Below are positions 7,776 to 12,276 of a stretch of 12,276 bases of DNA, one piece after another (position 1 is the stretch's first letter; the number at the start of each line of letters is the position of its first letter). This DNA is from JBBQIY01 sp964618405 (GTDB lineage: Bacteria > Verrucomicrobiota > Kiritimatiellia > RFP12 > UBA3636). Location of the stretch: NCBI GenBank assembly GCA_964618405.1, contig CAZUAY010000108.1:1-12276 (forward strand), given 5' to 3'. The position numbers and the translations under genes are program-made. The notes below the pieces were generated by a model. The model ran no database searches. It was not told the origin of the DNA and was given only the letters and a program-made list of their open reading frames with translations.

Positions 7776-8068
7776 TTAGGTTGATTGATCCGTTTGAGTG
7801 CTTGATTTCCGGTTTTGCGTGAATTAGTTAGAACGAATACCACAGCATGATGAACGGATGCAAGCAAAATATTTTTTTTATCGCCGAGAGGGTCTAAAAA
7901 AGAGCCAAATAAAAAGGCCGTGCGCGTGTAATTCTCGTGAGGTCGCGTAAGTCGCGGGGCGGTCAAAACTTCCGTCAATTCGGCGTTTTTACATTTCCTA
8001 AAAAAAACGATTGCCTTGGCCCATCGATTTGTGCTAATGTCATACACGTTTTACGCGAGAAAGTTAGT
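7776..8068. other. divergent intergenic region between dprA and tRNA-Glu
   Basis: This 293-base, relatively AT-rich gap separates the minus-strand dprA operon from the plus-strand tRNA genes and should contain both promoters. The plus-strand tRNA promoter candidate is listed separately. On the minus strand I found no convincing -35/-10 pair for dprA. A minus-strand frame of 91 codons (8047 down to 7772) fills the gap and its TGA overlaps the dprA ATG as ATGA. The translated product resembles nothing I recognise and has no ribosome binding site, so I do not call it a gene. Confidence 0.5.
8011..8040 (+). promoter_or_regulatory. candidate promoter of tRNA-Glu
   Basis: TTGCCT at 8011-8016, an 18-base spacer, and TAATGT at 8035-8040 preceded by TG one base earlier (extended -10). 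Transcription would start near 8047, about 22 bases before the mature tRNA 5' end. The -10 match is only moderate. Confidence 0.4.
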
Positions 8069-8143
8069 ACTCCCATCGTCTATCGGTTAGGACATGAGGT
8101 TTTCATCCTTAAAAGCGGGGTTCGACTCCCCGTGGGAGTGCCA
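8069..8143 (+). tRNA. tRNA-Glu (anticodon UUC)
   Basis: Full cloverleaf. The acceptor stem ACTCCCA (8069-8075) pairs perfectly with TGGGAGT (8133-8139), followed by discriminator G and an encoded CCA (8141-8143). The D stem is GTC/GAC. The anticodon stem TGAGG/CCTTA holds the loop TTTTCAT, giving anticodon TTC, which reads GAA and GAG. The T arm is CGGGG-TTCGACT-CCCCG. The overall layout matches bacterial tRNA-Glu; an A1-U72 first pair is less common than G1-C72. Confidence 0.96.
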
Positions 8144-8175
8144 TTTCAAGCGATTTCAAAAGAGGCGGATTCCTA

Positions 8176-8204
8176 TTGACCTTTCGAGGTCACCGTGATA
8201 GATT
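8176..8204 (+). promoter_or_regulatory. candidate promoter of tRNA-Leu, with overlapping UUCG hairpin
   Basis: TTGACC (8176-8181), exactly 17 bases, then TAGATT (8199-8204) with an upstream TG (8196-8197) as an extended -10. The start would fall near 8211, 13 bases before the mature tRNA. A perfect 6-bp hairpin with a TTCG loop (TGACCT at 8177-8182, AGGTCA at 8187-8192) overlaps the -35. In a read-through transcript from tRNA-Glu it would form a very stable stem, perhaps a processing signal. Confidence 0.5.
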
Positions 8205-8223
8205 TCCAACTCGTTTCACATTT

Positions 8224-8310
8224 GCTCGGGTGGCGAAATTGGCAGACGCACTAGCTTGAGGTGCTAACGGTAGCAATACTATGCGGGTTCAAATCCCGCC
8301 CCGAGCACCA
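8224..8310 (+). tRNA. tRNA-Leu (anticodon GAG)
   Basis: Class II tRNA of 87 bases with encoded CCA (8308-8310). The acceptor stem GCTCGGG (8224-8230) pairs with CCCGAGC (8300-8306), and the discriminator is A, as expected for leucine. The D arm is GCG/CGC and the T arm GCGGG-TTCAAAT-CCCGC. The anticodon loop TTGAGGT gives GAG, which reads CTC and CTT. The long variable arm includes GTAG/CTAT. The outermost anticodon-stem pair is a C-A mismatch (27-43), mild and probably tolerated. Confidence 0.96.
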
Positions 8311-8314
8311 CCTT

Positions 8315-8357
8315 AAAGACGGAAGACTCTGATAATCGGAGAATTCCGTCTTTTTTT
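8315..8357 (+). terminator. intrinsic terminator after tRNA-Leu
   Basis: AAAGACGGAA (8315-8324) pairs perfectly with TTCCGTCTTT (8344-8353), and a run of seven T ends at 8357. This is a textbook Rho-independent terminator. It starts 4 bases after the tRNA CCA and separates the tRNA unit from the Rrf2-hcp operon. Confidence 0.9.
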
Positions 8358-8368
8358 AATTTTCGGTG

Positions 8369-8397
8369 TTGACATGGTTTCGGCATTTCGGTACTGT
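8369..8397 (+). promoter_or_regulatory. promoter of the Rrf2-ferredoxin-hcp operon
   Basis: A perfect -35 box TTGACA (8369-8374), a 17-base spacer, then TACTGT (8392-8397) as the -10. The -10 is weak (3 of 6); TGTAAT at 8395-8400 matches better, but at a 20-base spacing. A strong -35 with a weak -10 under an inverted repeat is what a repressible or activated promoter often looks like. Confidence 0.55.
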
Positions 8398-8406
8398 AAT
8401 GCCGAA
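8387..8406 (+). promoter_or_regulatory. candidate operator over the -10 region
   Basis: TTCGG (8387-8391) and CCGAA (8402-8406) form an inverted repeat with a 10-base spacer that contains the -10. The hexamer TTTCGG also occurs as direct copies at 8361-8366, 8378-8383 and 8386-8391. Symmetry over the -10 of an Rrf2 gene fits autoregulation, as known for IscR and NsrR, but the sequence is not a consensus I recognise for either. Confidence 0.4.
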
Positions 8407-8431
8407 TTAAGCAAAACAAGGACTTTTTTTC

Positions 8432-8884
8432 ATGCACGGACTGATCAATATTTCGGAAGCGACGTCAATCGCATTGCACAGTTGTGCGTGGATCGCTGCT
8501 GCCGAAAGCGAGTTCAGTTCGGTCAAGACCATCTCCGAGAGTCTTGGCTTTTCTCCCCATCACACGGCGAAGGTGGCGCAGCAACTTGTGAGAGCAGGAA
8601 TCCTGCTGTCCGAGCGTGGGCCCTCCGGTGGGATGAAGCTTGCAAAACCCATCTCCTCGATATCGATGATGGATCTTTGCGAAGCAACGGGATCCTTTCC
8701 GGCAGACAGCGGGTGTCTCTTGAAGAGTAGCGTTTGCTCGGGGAGTGGGTGCATGTTCGGCAAGGTGCTTTGCGATGAAAATCGGCGTTTACTTAAAATT
8801 TTTACTAACACAACACTAGACGACATCGTCAAATCAATCGAAAAGAGCAAACTTTTTGATGACATAAAAGGGAAAGCAGAATGA
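8432..8884 (+). CDS. Rrf2-family Fe-S transcriptional regulator
   Basis: A 150-residue Rrf2-family regulator. The winged helix-turn-helix (about 25-72) contains SVKTISESLGFSPHH, QQLVRAGILLSERGPSGGMKLAKP with the family's G-P-x-G-G wing, then the dimerisation helix with MDLCEATGSF. The cluster-binding loop has Cys95, Cys102 and Cys107 (spacing C-x6-C-x4-C), plus Cys114 and Cys83. Three conserved loop cysteines are the hallmark of NO- or redox-sensing members such as NsrR and IscR, although the spacing differs from both. AAGGA lies 9 bases before the ATG. Its stop overlaps the next gene (ATGA), so they are translationally coupled. The likely role, inferred from context, is sensing nitric oxide or redox stress and controlling hcp. 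Confidence 0.88.
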   Translation: MHGLINISEATSIALHSCAWIAAAESEFSSVKTISESLGFSPHHTAKVAQQLVRAGILLSERGPSGGMKLAKPISSISMMDLCEATGSFPADSGCLLKSSVCSGSGCMFGKVLCDENRRLLKIFTNTTLDDIVKSIEKSKLFDDIKGKAE

Positions 8885-9630
8885 AGCGAAACATTGTAAC
8901 CATTGACTCTGAACTCTGTAACGGATGTGGCATTTGCGTCACGGCCTGTCACGAAGGTGCACTGGCAATGGTCGACGGCAAGGCGGTACTCGTCTCGGAA
9001 AGCTATTGCGACGGCCTGGGCGATTGCCTCCCTGCCTGTCCTACCGGGGCGATTAAGATTGAGGAGCGCGACTCGGAGGCCTTTGATGAAGTCGCGGTTG
9101 CCGCGAACATGGCAGCGGCTGCACAAGCAAAAAAAGTAGCACAGACGCCTCCGGCACCTCTCCCATGTGGATGCCCGGGAACGATGGCAAAGTCGATCGC
9201 TCGAAAAGCCCCAACAGAGGCACCGAAGCCAGTGGCGGCCACCAGCCAAGCGGGAGAGCCCGAGTCGAGCCTCACCAGTTGGCCTGTTCAGATCAAGCTC
9301 GTGCCTGTCTCGGCACCTTATTTGTCCAATGCTTCACTCCTGATTGCGGCTGATTGTACTGCATTCGCGTATTCAGATATTCACCGCCGCTTCATGCGCA
9401 ACAAGGTGACACTCATTGGATGTCCCAAGCTCGATTCTGGCGATTACTCGGAGAAGCTAACTGCGATTTTGCAGGCCAACGAAATCAAGAACGTCACGGT
9501 GTTACGCATGGAGGTTCCTTGCTGCGGCGGAATCGTCACGGCGGTAAAAAACGCTTTGATGAACAGTGGTAAAATGATACCATGGCAGGTAGTCACGATT
9601 TCGACGGATGGAAACATTCTGGAAGCGTGA
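8881..9630 (+). CDS. ferredoxin-like Fe-S protein associated with Hcp
   Basis: A 249-residue soluble protein. The N-terminal ferredoxin domain (about 1-60) has a full 4Fe-4S motif Cys13-x2-Cys16-x2-Cys19-x3-Cys23. The second motif, Cys43-x5-Cys49-x3-Cys53-Pro, has Leu46 where the second Cys would normally be. An Ala/Pro-rich linker (about 70-130) contains a Cys-x-Cys pair (96, 98). The C-terminal domain (about 133-245) begins WPVQIKLV and holds Cys159, Cys181 and the Cys214-Cys215-Gly-Gly motif. From recall, this architecture is common in anaerobes next to hcp, usually annotated only as a 4Fe-4S protein. The start codon overlaps the upstream regulator's stop. Likely role: electron delivery to Hcp; the job of the C-terminal domain is unknown. 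No frame damage is seen. Confidence 0.85.
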   Translation: MKRNIVTIDSELCNGCGICVTACHEGALAMVDGKAVLVSESYCDGLGDCLPACPTGAIKIEERDSEAFDEVAVAANMAAAAQAKKVAQTPPAPLPCGCPGTMAKSIARKAPTEAPKPVAATSQAGEPESSLTSWPVQIKLVPVSAPYLSNASLLIAADCTAFAYSDIHRRFMRNKVTLIGCPKLDSGDYSEKLTAILQANEIKNVTVLRMEVPCCGGIVTAVKNALMNSGKMIPWQVVTISTDGNILEA

Positions 9631-9642
9631 AGCGAGGCTAAG

Positions 9643-9671
9643 CGATCTGTCTGATTCGACCGATCTGCCTG
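9643..9671. repeat. imperfect direct repeat before hcp
   Basis: CGATCTGTCTG (9643-9653) and CGATCTGCCTG (9661-9671) match at 10 of 11 bases and are 18 bases apart in the leader between the ferredoxin-like gene and hcp. It may be a protein-binding site or chance. Confidence 0.3.
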
Positions 9672-9680
9672 CTCTTAAAT

Positions 9681-9695
9681 TTAATTTCAAATTAA
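9681..9695. promoter_or_regulatory. AT-rich perfect palindrome upstream of hcp
   Basis: TTAATTT-C-AAATTAA is a perfect 7+1+7 palindrome, centred about 41 bases before the hcp start codon, in a 98-base gap. It could be an operator for a dimeric regulator acting on an hcp-proximal promoter, or an RNA hairpin that protects or adjusts the hcp part of the transcript. No T-run follows, so it is not a terminator. Confidence 0.4.
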
Positions 9696-9728
9696 GACCC
9701 AATAAACCAAAAACTAGGAGAAAAATAG

Positions 9729-11282
9729 ATGACTGATATGTTTTGTTTTCAATGCGAGCAAACAGTAGCCGGCACGGGCTGCACACGCGTTGGCGTTTGC
9801 GGAAAAAAACCGGAGGTTTCTAACCTTCAGGACGATGTGACCGCGCAATTGATTACGCTCGGGCGTGCACTCGATGGAAAGCCCACGTGTACAGAATGCG
9901 AAACCTTGTTCATGGATGCGCTGTTCATGTGCGTCACCAATGTCAACTTCGACCCGGTCCCCATTACGGCGATGGTCGACCGTATTAAAGCAATGATAGC
10001 CAAATGCGGTGGCGCCCCCGAGTTTGATCCGGCAGACTTGTTCCACGGAAATGAAGACGTGGTTTCGCTGCGCTCGACGCTCCTGTTCGGTCTCCGTGGT
10101 ATGGCTGCGTATGCCGCTCATGCTCGCGTCTTAGGCAAGATCGACCCCGATGTATCCGCTTGGTTTGCCAAGGGAATGAAGGCACTCGGCGACGATCATA
10201 GCGTTGAGGAATGGCTTGGACTCATCATGGAGTTCGGTCAGGTCAATCTGAAGTGCATGGAACTGCTCGACGCAGCGAACACCGGAACTTACGGCCACCC
10301 AGTTCCAACCAAGGTTAAGACGGGCTACGAGAAGGGCCCCTTCATCATTGTAACCGGCCACGACCTCTACGACCTCAAGATGCTCCTCGAGCAGACTCAG
10401 GGCAAGGGCGTCAATATCTACACCCACGGCGAAATGCTTCCGGCTCACGCCTATCCTGAGCTGAAGAAGTATCCTCAGCTTAAGGGCAACATCGGCACCG
10501 CTTGGCAGAATCAGCAAACAGAGTTCGACAATATGCCCGGCGTCGTGCTCTTCACAACCAATTGCATTATGCCGCCGAAGCCCAGCTACGTTGACAAAAT
10601 CTACACGACGGCCGAAGTCGGCTGGCCTGGCACCAAGCACGTCAAGGGTGATGCTACCGGTCATAAGGACTTCTCCGAAATGATTGCGCATGCGATCAAG
10701 CTCGGTGGCTGGCAGGAAGAGAAGCATTGGGAGACCTTCATGACTGGGTTCGGTCACGAAGCGGTGATGTCGGTTGCCGACAAGCTCGTTGATGCCGTGA
10801 AGACCGGTGCGATCAAGCACATCTTCCTCGTGGGTGGATGCGATGGTGCTAAGTCGGGTCGCAATTACTACACGGAGTTCGTTGAGAAGGCTCCGAAGGA
10901 CTCCATCATCCTCACGCTTGCTTGCGGCAAATACCGCTTCAACAAGCTCCAAGAAGAACTGGGCGATATCGGTGGTATCCCACGTCTTCTCGACATGGGC
11001 CAGTGCAACGATGCGTACTCCGCCATTCAGGTTGCTGTCGCGCTGAGCAAGGTGTTCAACTGCGGTGTCAACGATCTGCCGCTGTCGATCGTGCTCTCTT
11101 GGTACGAGCAGAAGGCTGTCTGCATCCTGCTGACGCTCCTCTCGCTCGGCATCAAGAACATCCGGATCGGGCCCACACTGCCCGCATTCGTATCACCGAC
11201 CGTTCTCAGCGTGCTGGTTGAGAAATTCAACCTGACGCCGATCACGACGGCTGACGAAGACCTTGCCACGCTCTTGGGATAA
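9729..11282 (+). CDS. hcp: hybrid-cluster protein (Hcp), class I-like
   Basis: Hybrid-cluster protein of 517 residues, historically called hydroxylamine reductase; E. coli Hcp has been shown to act as an NO reductase. The N-terminal cubane motif is Cys6-x2-Cys9-x8-Cys18-x5-Cys24, the spacing of class I proteins from strict anaerobes. Ligands of the Fe-S-O hybrid cluster can be placed against the Desulfovibrio protein: His211 (TGHDLYDL), Glu235 (THGEML), Cys279 (TTNCIMP), Cys371 (GGCDGAK, the persulfide site), Cys399 (ACGKYRFN), Cys426 (GQCNDAYS) and Glu460 (WYEQKAV). All are intact. The N-terminal helical bundle missing from class III is retained. GGAG lies 10 bases upstream of the ATG. Codons are strongly skewed to C-ending forms compared with neighbours, which suggests high expression. 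No hcr reductase gene is nearby. Confidence 0.97.
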   Translation: MTDMFCFQCEQTVAGTGCTRVGVCGKKPEVSNLQDDVTAQLITLGRALDGKPTCTECETLFMDALFMCVTNVNFDPVPITAMVDRIKAMIAKCGGAPEFDPADLFHGNEDVVSLRSTLLFGLRGMAAYAAHARVLGKIDPDVSAWFAKGMKALGDDHSVEEWLGLIMEFGQVNLKCMELLDAANTGTYGHPVPTKVKTGYEKGPFIIVTGHDLYDLKMLLEQTQGKGVNIYTHGEMLPAHAYPELKKYPQLKGNIGTAWQNQQTEFDNMPGVVLFTTNCIMPPKPSYVDKIYTTAEVGWPGTKHVKGDATGHKDFSEMIAHAIKLGGWQEEKHWETFMTGFGHEAVMSVADKLVDAVKTGAIKHIFLVGGCDGAKSGRNYYTEFVEKAPKDSIILTLACGKYRFNKLQEELGDIGGIPRLLDMGQCNDAYSAIQVAVALSKVFNCGVNDLPLSIVLSWYEQKAVCILLTLLSLGIKNIRIGPTLPAFVSPTVLSVLVEKFNLTPITTADEDLATLLG

Positions 11283-11304
11283 AACCTAGCGTAGCAAAAT
11301 AATG

Positions 11305-11342
11305 CAGGCGGTGCGTCTTTATGGGCGTACCGCCTGTTTTTT
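11305..11342 (+). terminator. intrinsic terminator after hcp
   Basis: CAGGCGGT (11305-11312) and ACCGCCTG (11329-11336) form a GC-rich 8-bp stem followed by six T residues. It lies 22 bases after the hcp stop codon and ends the Rrf2-ferredoxin-hcp unit. Confidence 0.92.
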
Positions 11343-11385
11343 GTGGAAAAATCACGAATGAAGTAGGTTAACTAACACGGGTCAC

Positions 11386-11391
11386 AAGGAG
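11386..11391 (+). promoter_or_regulatory. Shine-Dalgarno that decides the next start codon
   Basis: AAGGAG directly abuts an ATG at 11392, too close for initiation there. It is 6 bases before the in-frame ATG at 11398, the optimal distance, so the shorter start is chosen. Confidence 0.75.
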
Positions 11392-11397
11392 ATGACG

Positions 11398-12186
11398 ATG
11401 CAATTGGGTATATGTACTGGACTGGCAGGACTTCATGACGCGGCGGAGGCGGGGTTTGTGTTTGCCGAAATCTCGGCGGGCGCTCTGATGAATGTAGAGA
11501 GTGATGTAGCTTTCGCGGAAGTTGCCGCTCGGATCCGTAACGCCCCATTGCCCGTCGAAGCGGCCAATTGCTTTCTTCCGGGGACGCTCAAGGTAACCGG
11601 TTTGGATGTAGACATGACCGCTGTGCGTCTCTACATGGACAAGGTCTTGCGCCGGGCCGGAGAGGCTGGCCTATCGATTATGGTATTCGGAAGCGGAGGG
11701 GCGCGCAGGTTGCCGGAAGGCTTCTCGGAAGAAGCAGGCTGGGAGCAGTTGACAGAAGTCGCGCGGATGGCCGCCGAAATCGGTGACCGTTATGGGGTCA
11801 CAATTGTCATGGAGCCTTTGTTCAAACCTGCGTGCAACTTCTTCAATCGGGTCGATCAAGGTGTGATTTTCGTGGATCGGGTGAACCATCCGCGACTCAA
11901 GCTTCTCGGCGATCTGTTTCACATGCAGGCCGAGGCGGAGCCCTTAGAAAACCTGATCGATGCGGGAGCACGGTTGGGCCATATTCATCTGGCTACGCCA
12001 TCCATCCCGGCAACTGGCGACGGAACCCGATATGATTTTAAAGCATTCTTCGAGGCGCTGCGGGCGGCTGGCTACGATGGGCGCGTGTCGGTAGAGGATA
12101 ACCCTGGGCTGTTAGCCAAGCATAAGCCCCCGTTGACTCCTGTATATCGCGAGATCATCAAGTATTTGAATGGGATGATGCAGTGA
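11398..12186 (+). CDS. sugar phosphate isomerase/epimerase-family TIM barrel protein
   Basis: A 262-residue protein of the xylose-isomerase-like / AP-endonuclease-2 fold. Visible barrel strands and likely divalent-metal ligands are: MQLGICTGL (strand 1), FAEIS, VMEPLF with Glu139, GDLFHMQ with Asp172 and His175, GHIHLA with His195 and His197, and SVEDNP with Glu233. The set Glu-Asp/His-His-Glu is typical of metal-dependent keto-sugar isomerases and epimerases of this superfamily. The substrate cannot be told from sequence. The gene follows the hcp terminator, so it belongs to a new transcription unit; no convincing promoter was seen in the 55-base gap. The next gene begins 31 bases downstream and may be co-transcribed. 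Cytoplasmic; no signal peptide. Confidence 0.85.
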   Translation: MQLGICTGLAGLHDAAEAGFVFAEISAGALMNVESDVAFAEVAARIRNAPLPVEAANCFLPGTLKVTGLDVDMTAVRLYMDKVLRRAGEAGLSIMVFGSGGARRLPEGFSEEAGWEQLTEVARMAAEIGDRYGVTIVMEPLFKPACNFFNRVDQGVIFVDRVNHPRLKLLGDLFHMQAEAEPLENLIDAGARLGHIHLATPSIPATGDGTRYDFKAFFEALRAAGYDGRVSVEDNPGLLAKHKPPLTPVYREIIKYLNGMMQ

Positions 12187-12217
12187 GAATGCGAACCCAA
12201 GATTCAGAAGGATTAAG

Positions 12218-12276
12218 ATTGAGGTAACCGTTCACGGGGGGGCATCCGGATTGCCGAAGTATAACGGTGATCCTTG
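12218..12276 (+). CDS. partial gene cut by the window edge, possible metallo-beta-lactamase-fold protein
   Basis: An open frame of 19 codons plus two bases runs off the end of the window. The first residues after the start read EVTVHGGASGLPKYNGDP. This is loosely like the first strand and loop of metallo-beta-lactamase-fold hydrolases, but far too short to be sure. AGAAGGA (12206-12212) sits 5 bases before an ATT codon; no ATG, GTG or TTG in this frame lies at a suitable distance. The start is therefore either a rare ATT or a base error. A run of seven G (12236-12242) near the start is a possible frameshift site. Confidence 0.35.
   Translation, partial: MEVTVHGGASGLPKYNGDP

Noticed and set aside
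8069..8310. tRNA genes as an integration site of a mobile element
   Set aside because: No integrase next to them, no repeated tRNA 3' end in the window, and flanking genes are ordinary chromosomal ones. The xerC recombinase lies in a housekeeping operon.
8374..8730. 118-codon plus-strand frame starting inside the operon promoter
   Set aside because: Begins within the -35 box and reads the Rrf2 gene out of frame.
8560..9249. 229-codon minus-strand frame across the regulator and ferredoxin-like genes
   Set aside because: It spans two well-supported plus-strand genes and has no protein-family character.
9681..9695. Palindrome before hcp as an intrinsic terminator
   Set aside because: AT-only stem and no following T-run; a terminator here would cut hcp from its operon.
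10131..10952. 273-codon minus-strand frame opposite hcp
   Set aside because: Antisense shadow created by the strong C-ending codon bias of hcp; every hcp ligand motif is read correctly on the plus strand.
11392..11397. ATG at 11392 as start of the TIM-barrel gene
   Set aside because: It touches the AAGGAG ribosome binding site; the ATG at 11398 has proper spacing.

Overview
The window looks like chromosomal DNA of a free-living bacterium of medium GC content, probably an anaerobe or a microbe that meets low oxygen. The best guess at lineage is the PVC superphylum (Verrucomicrobiota, Kiritimatiellota or Lentisphaerota). That guess rests on the long Prc-type protease, the zinc-finger-free topoisomerase I and the intergenic heptamer repeats; it is inference, not proof. 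No phage, insertion sequence, plasmid or CRISPR gene is visible.

Left half, minus strand (7775 down to 124): a DNA-processing and housekeeping cluster read in the order dprA, topA, prc (S41 tail-specific protease), xerC. The first three genes are 18-19 bases apart and almost certainly one operon. A 217-base gap separates prc from xerC. It holds 16 tandem heptamers in perfect phase, a short inverted array of the same heptamer, and a 9-base triplet repeat between them. dprA-topA-xerC neighbourhood is a known bacterial arrangement. A secreted or periplasmic protease inside it is less expected.

Middle (about 7776-8360): a gap of about 290 bases divides the two transcription directions. It is followed on the plus strand by tRNA-Glu(UUC) and tRNA-Leu(GAG), both with encoded CCA, candidate promoters, and a strong intrinsic terminator after the leucine tRNA.

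Right half, plus strand (8369-11342): a compact redox-stress unit. A TTGACA promoter overlapped by an inverted repeat drives an Rrf2-family Fe-S regulator. Its stop codon overlaps the start of a ferredoxin-like multi-cysteine protein (ATGA), and 98 bases on lies hcp, the hybrid-cluster protein. A clear terminator closes the unit. In many anaerobes such units handle nitric oxide or related nitrosative stress, with the ferredoxin-like protein as plausible electron donor where no Hcr reductase is present.

Right end (11398-12276): a TIM-barrel sugar isomerase/epimerase-family gene, then the first 19 codons of another gene that seems to start at ATT and runs off the window.

Most notable points: the C-terminus of TopA carries a threefold-repeated module in place of zinc ribbons; the inverted heptamer arrays sit right in front of the xerC start; and the Rrf2-ferredoxin-Hcp unit has a candidate autoregulatory operator and a C-terminal CCGG-containing domain of unknown cofactor.
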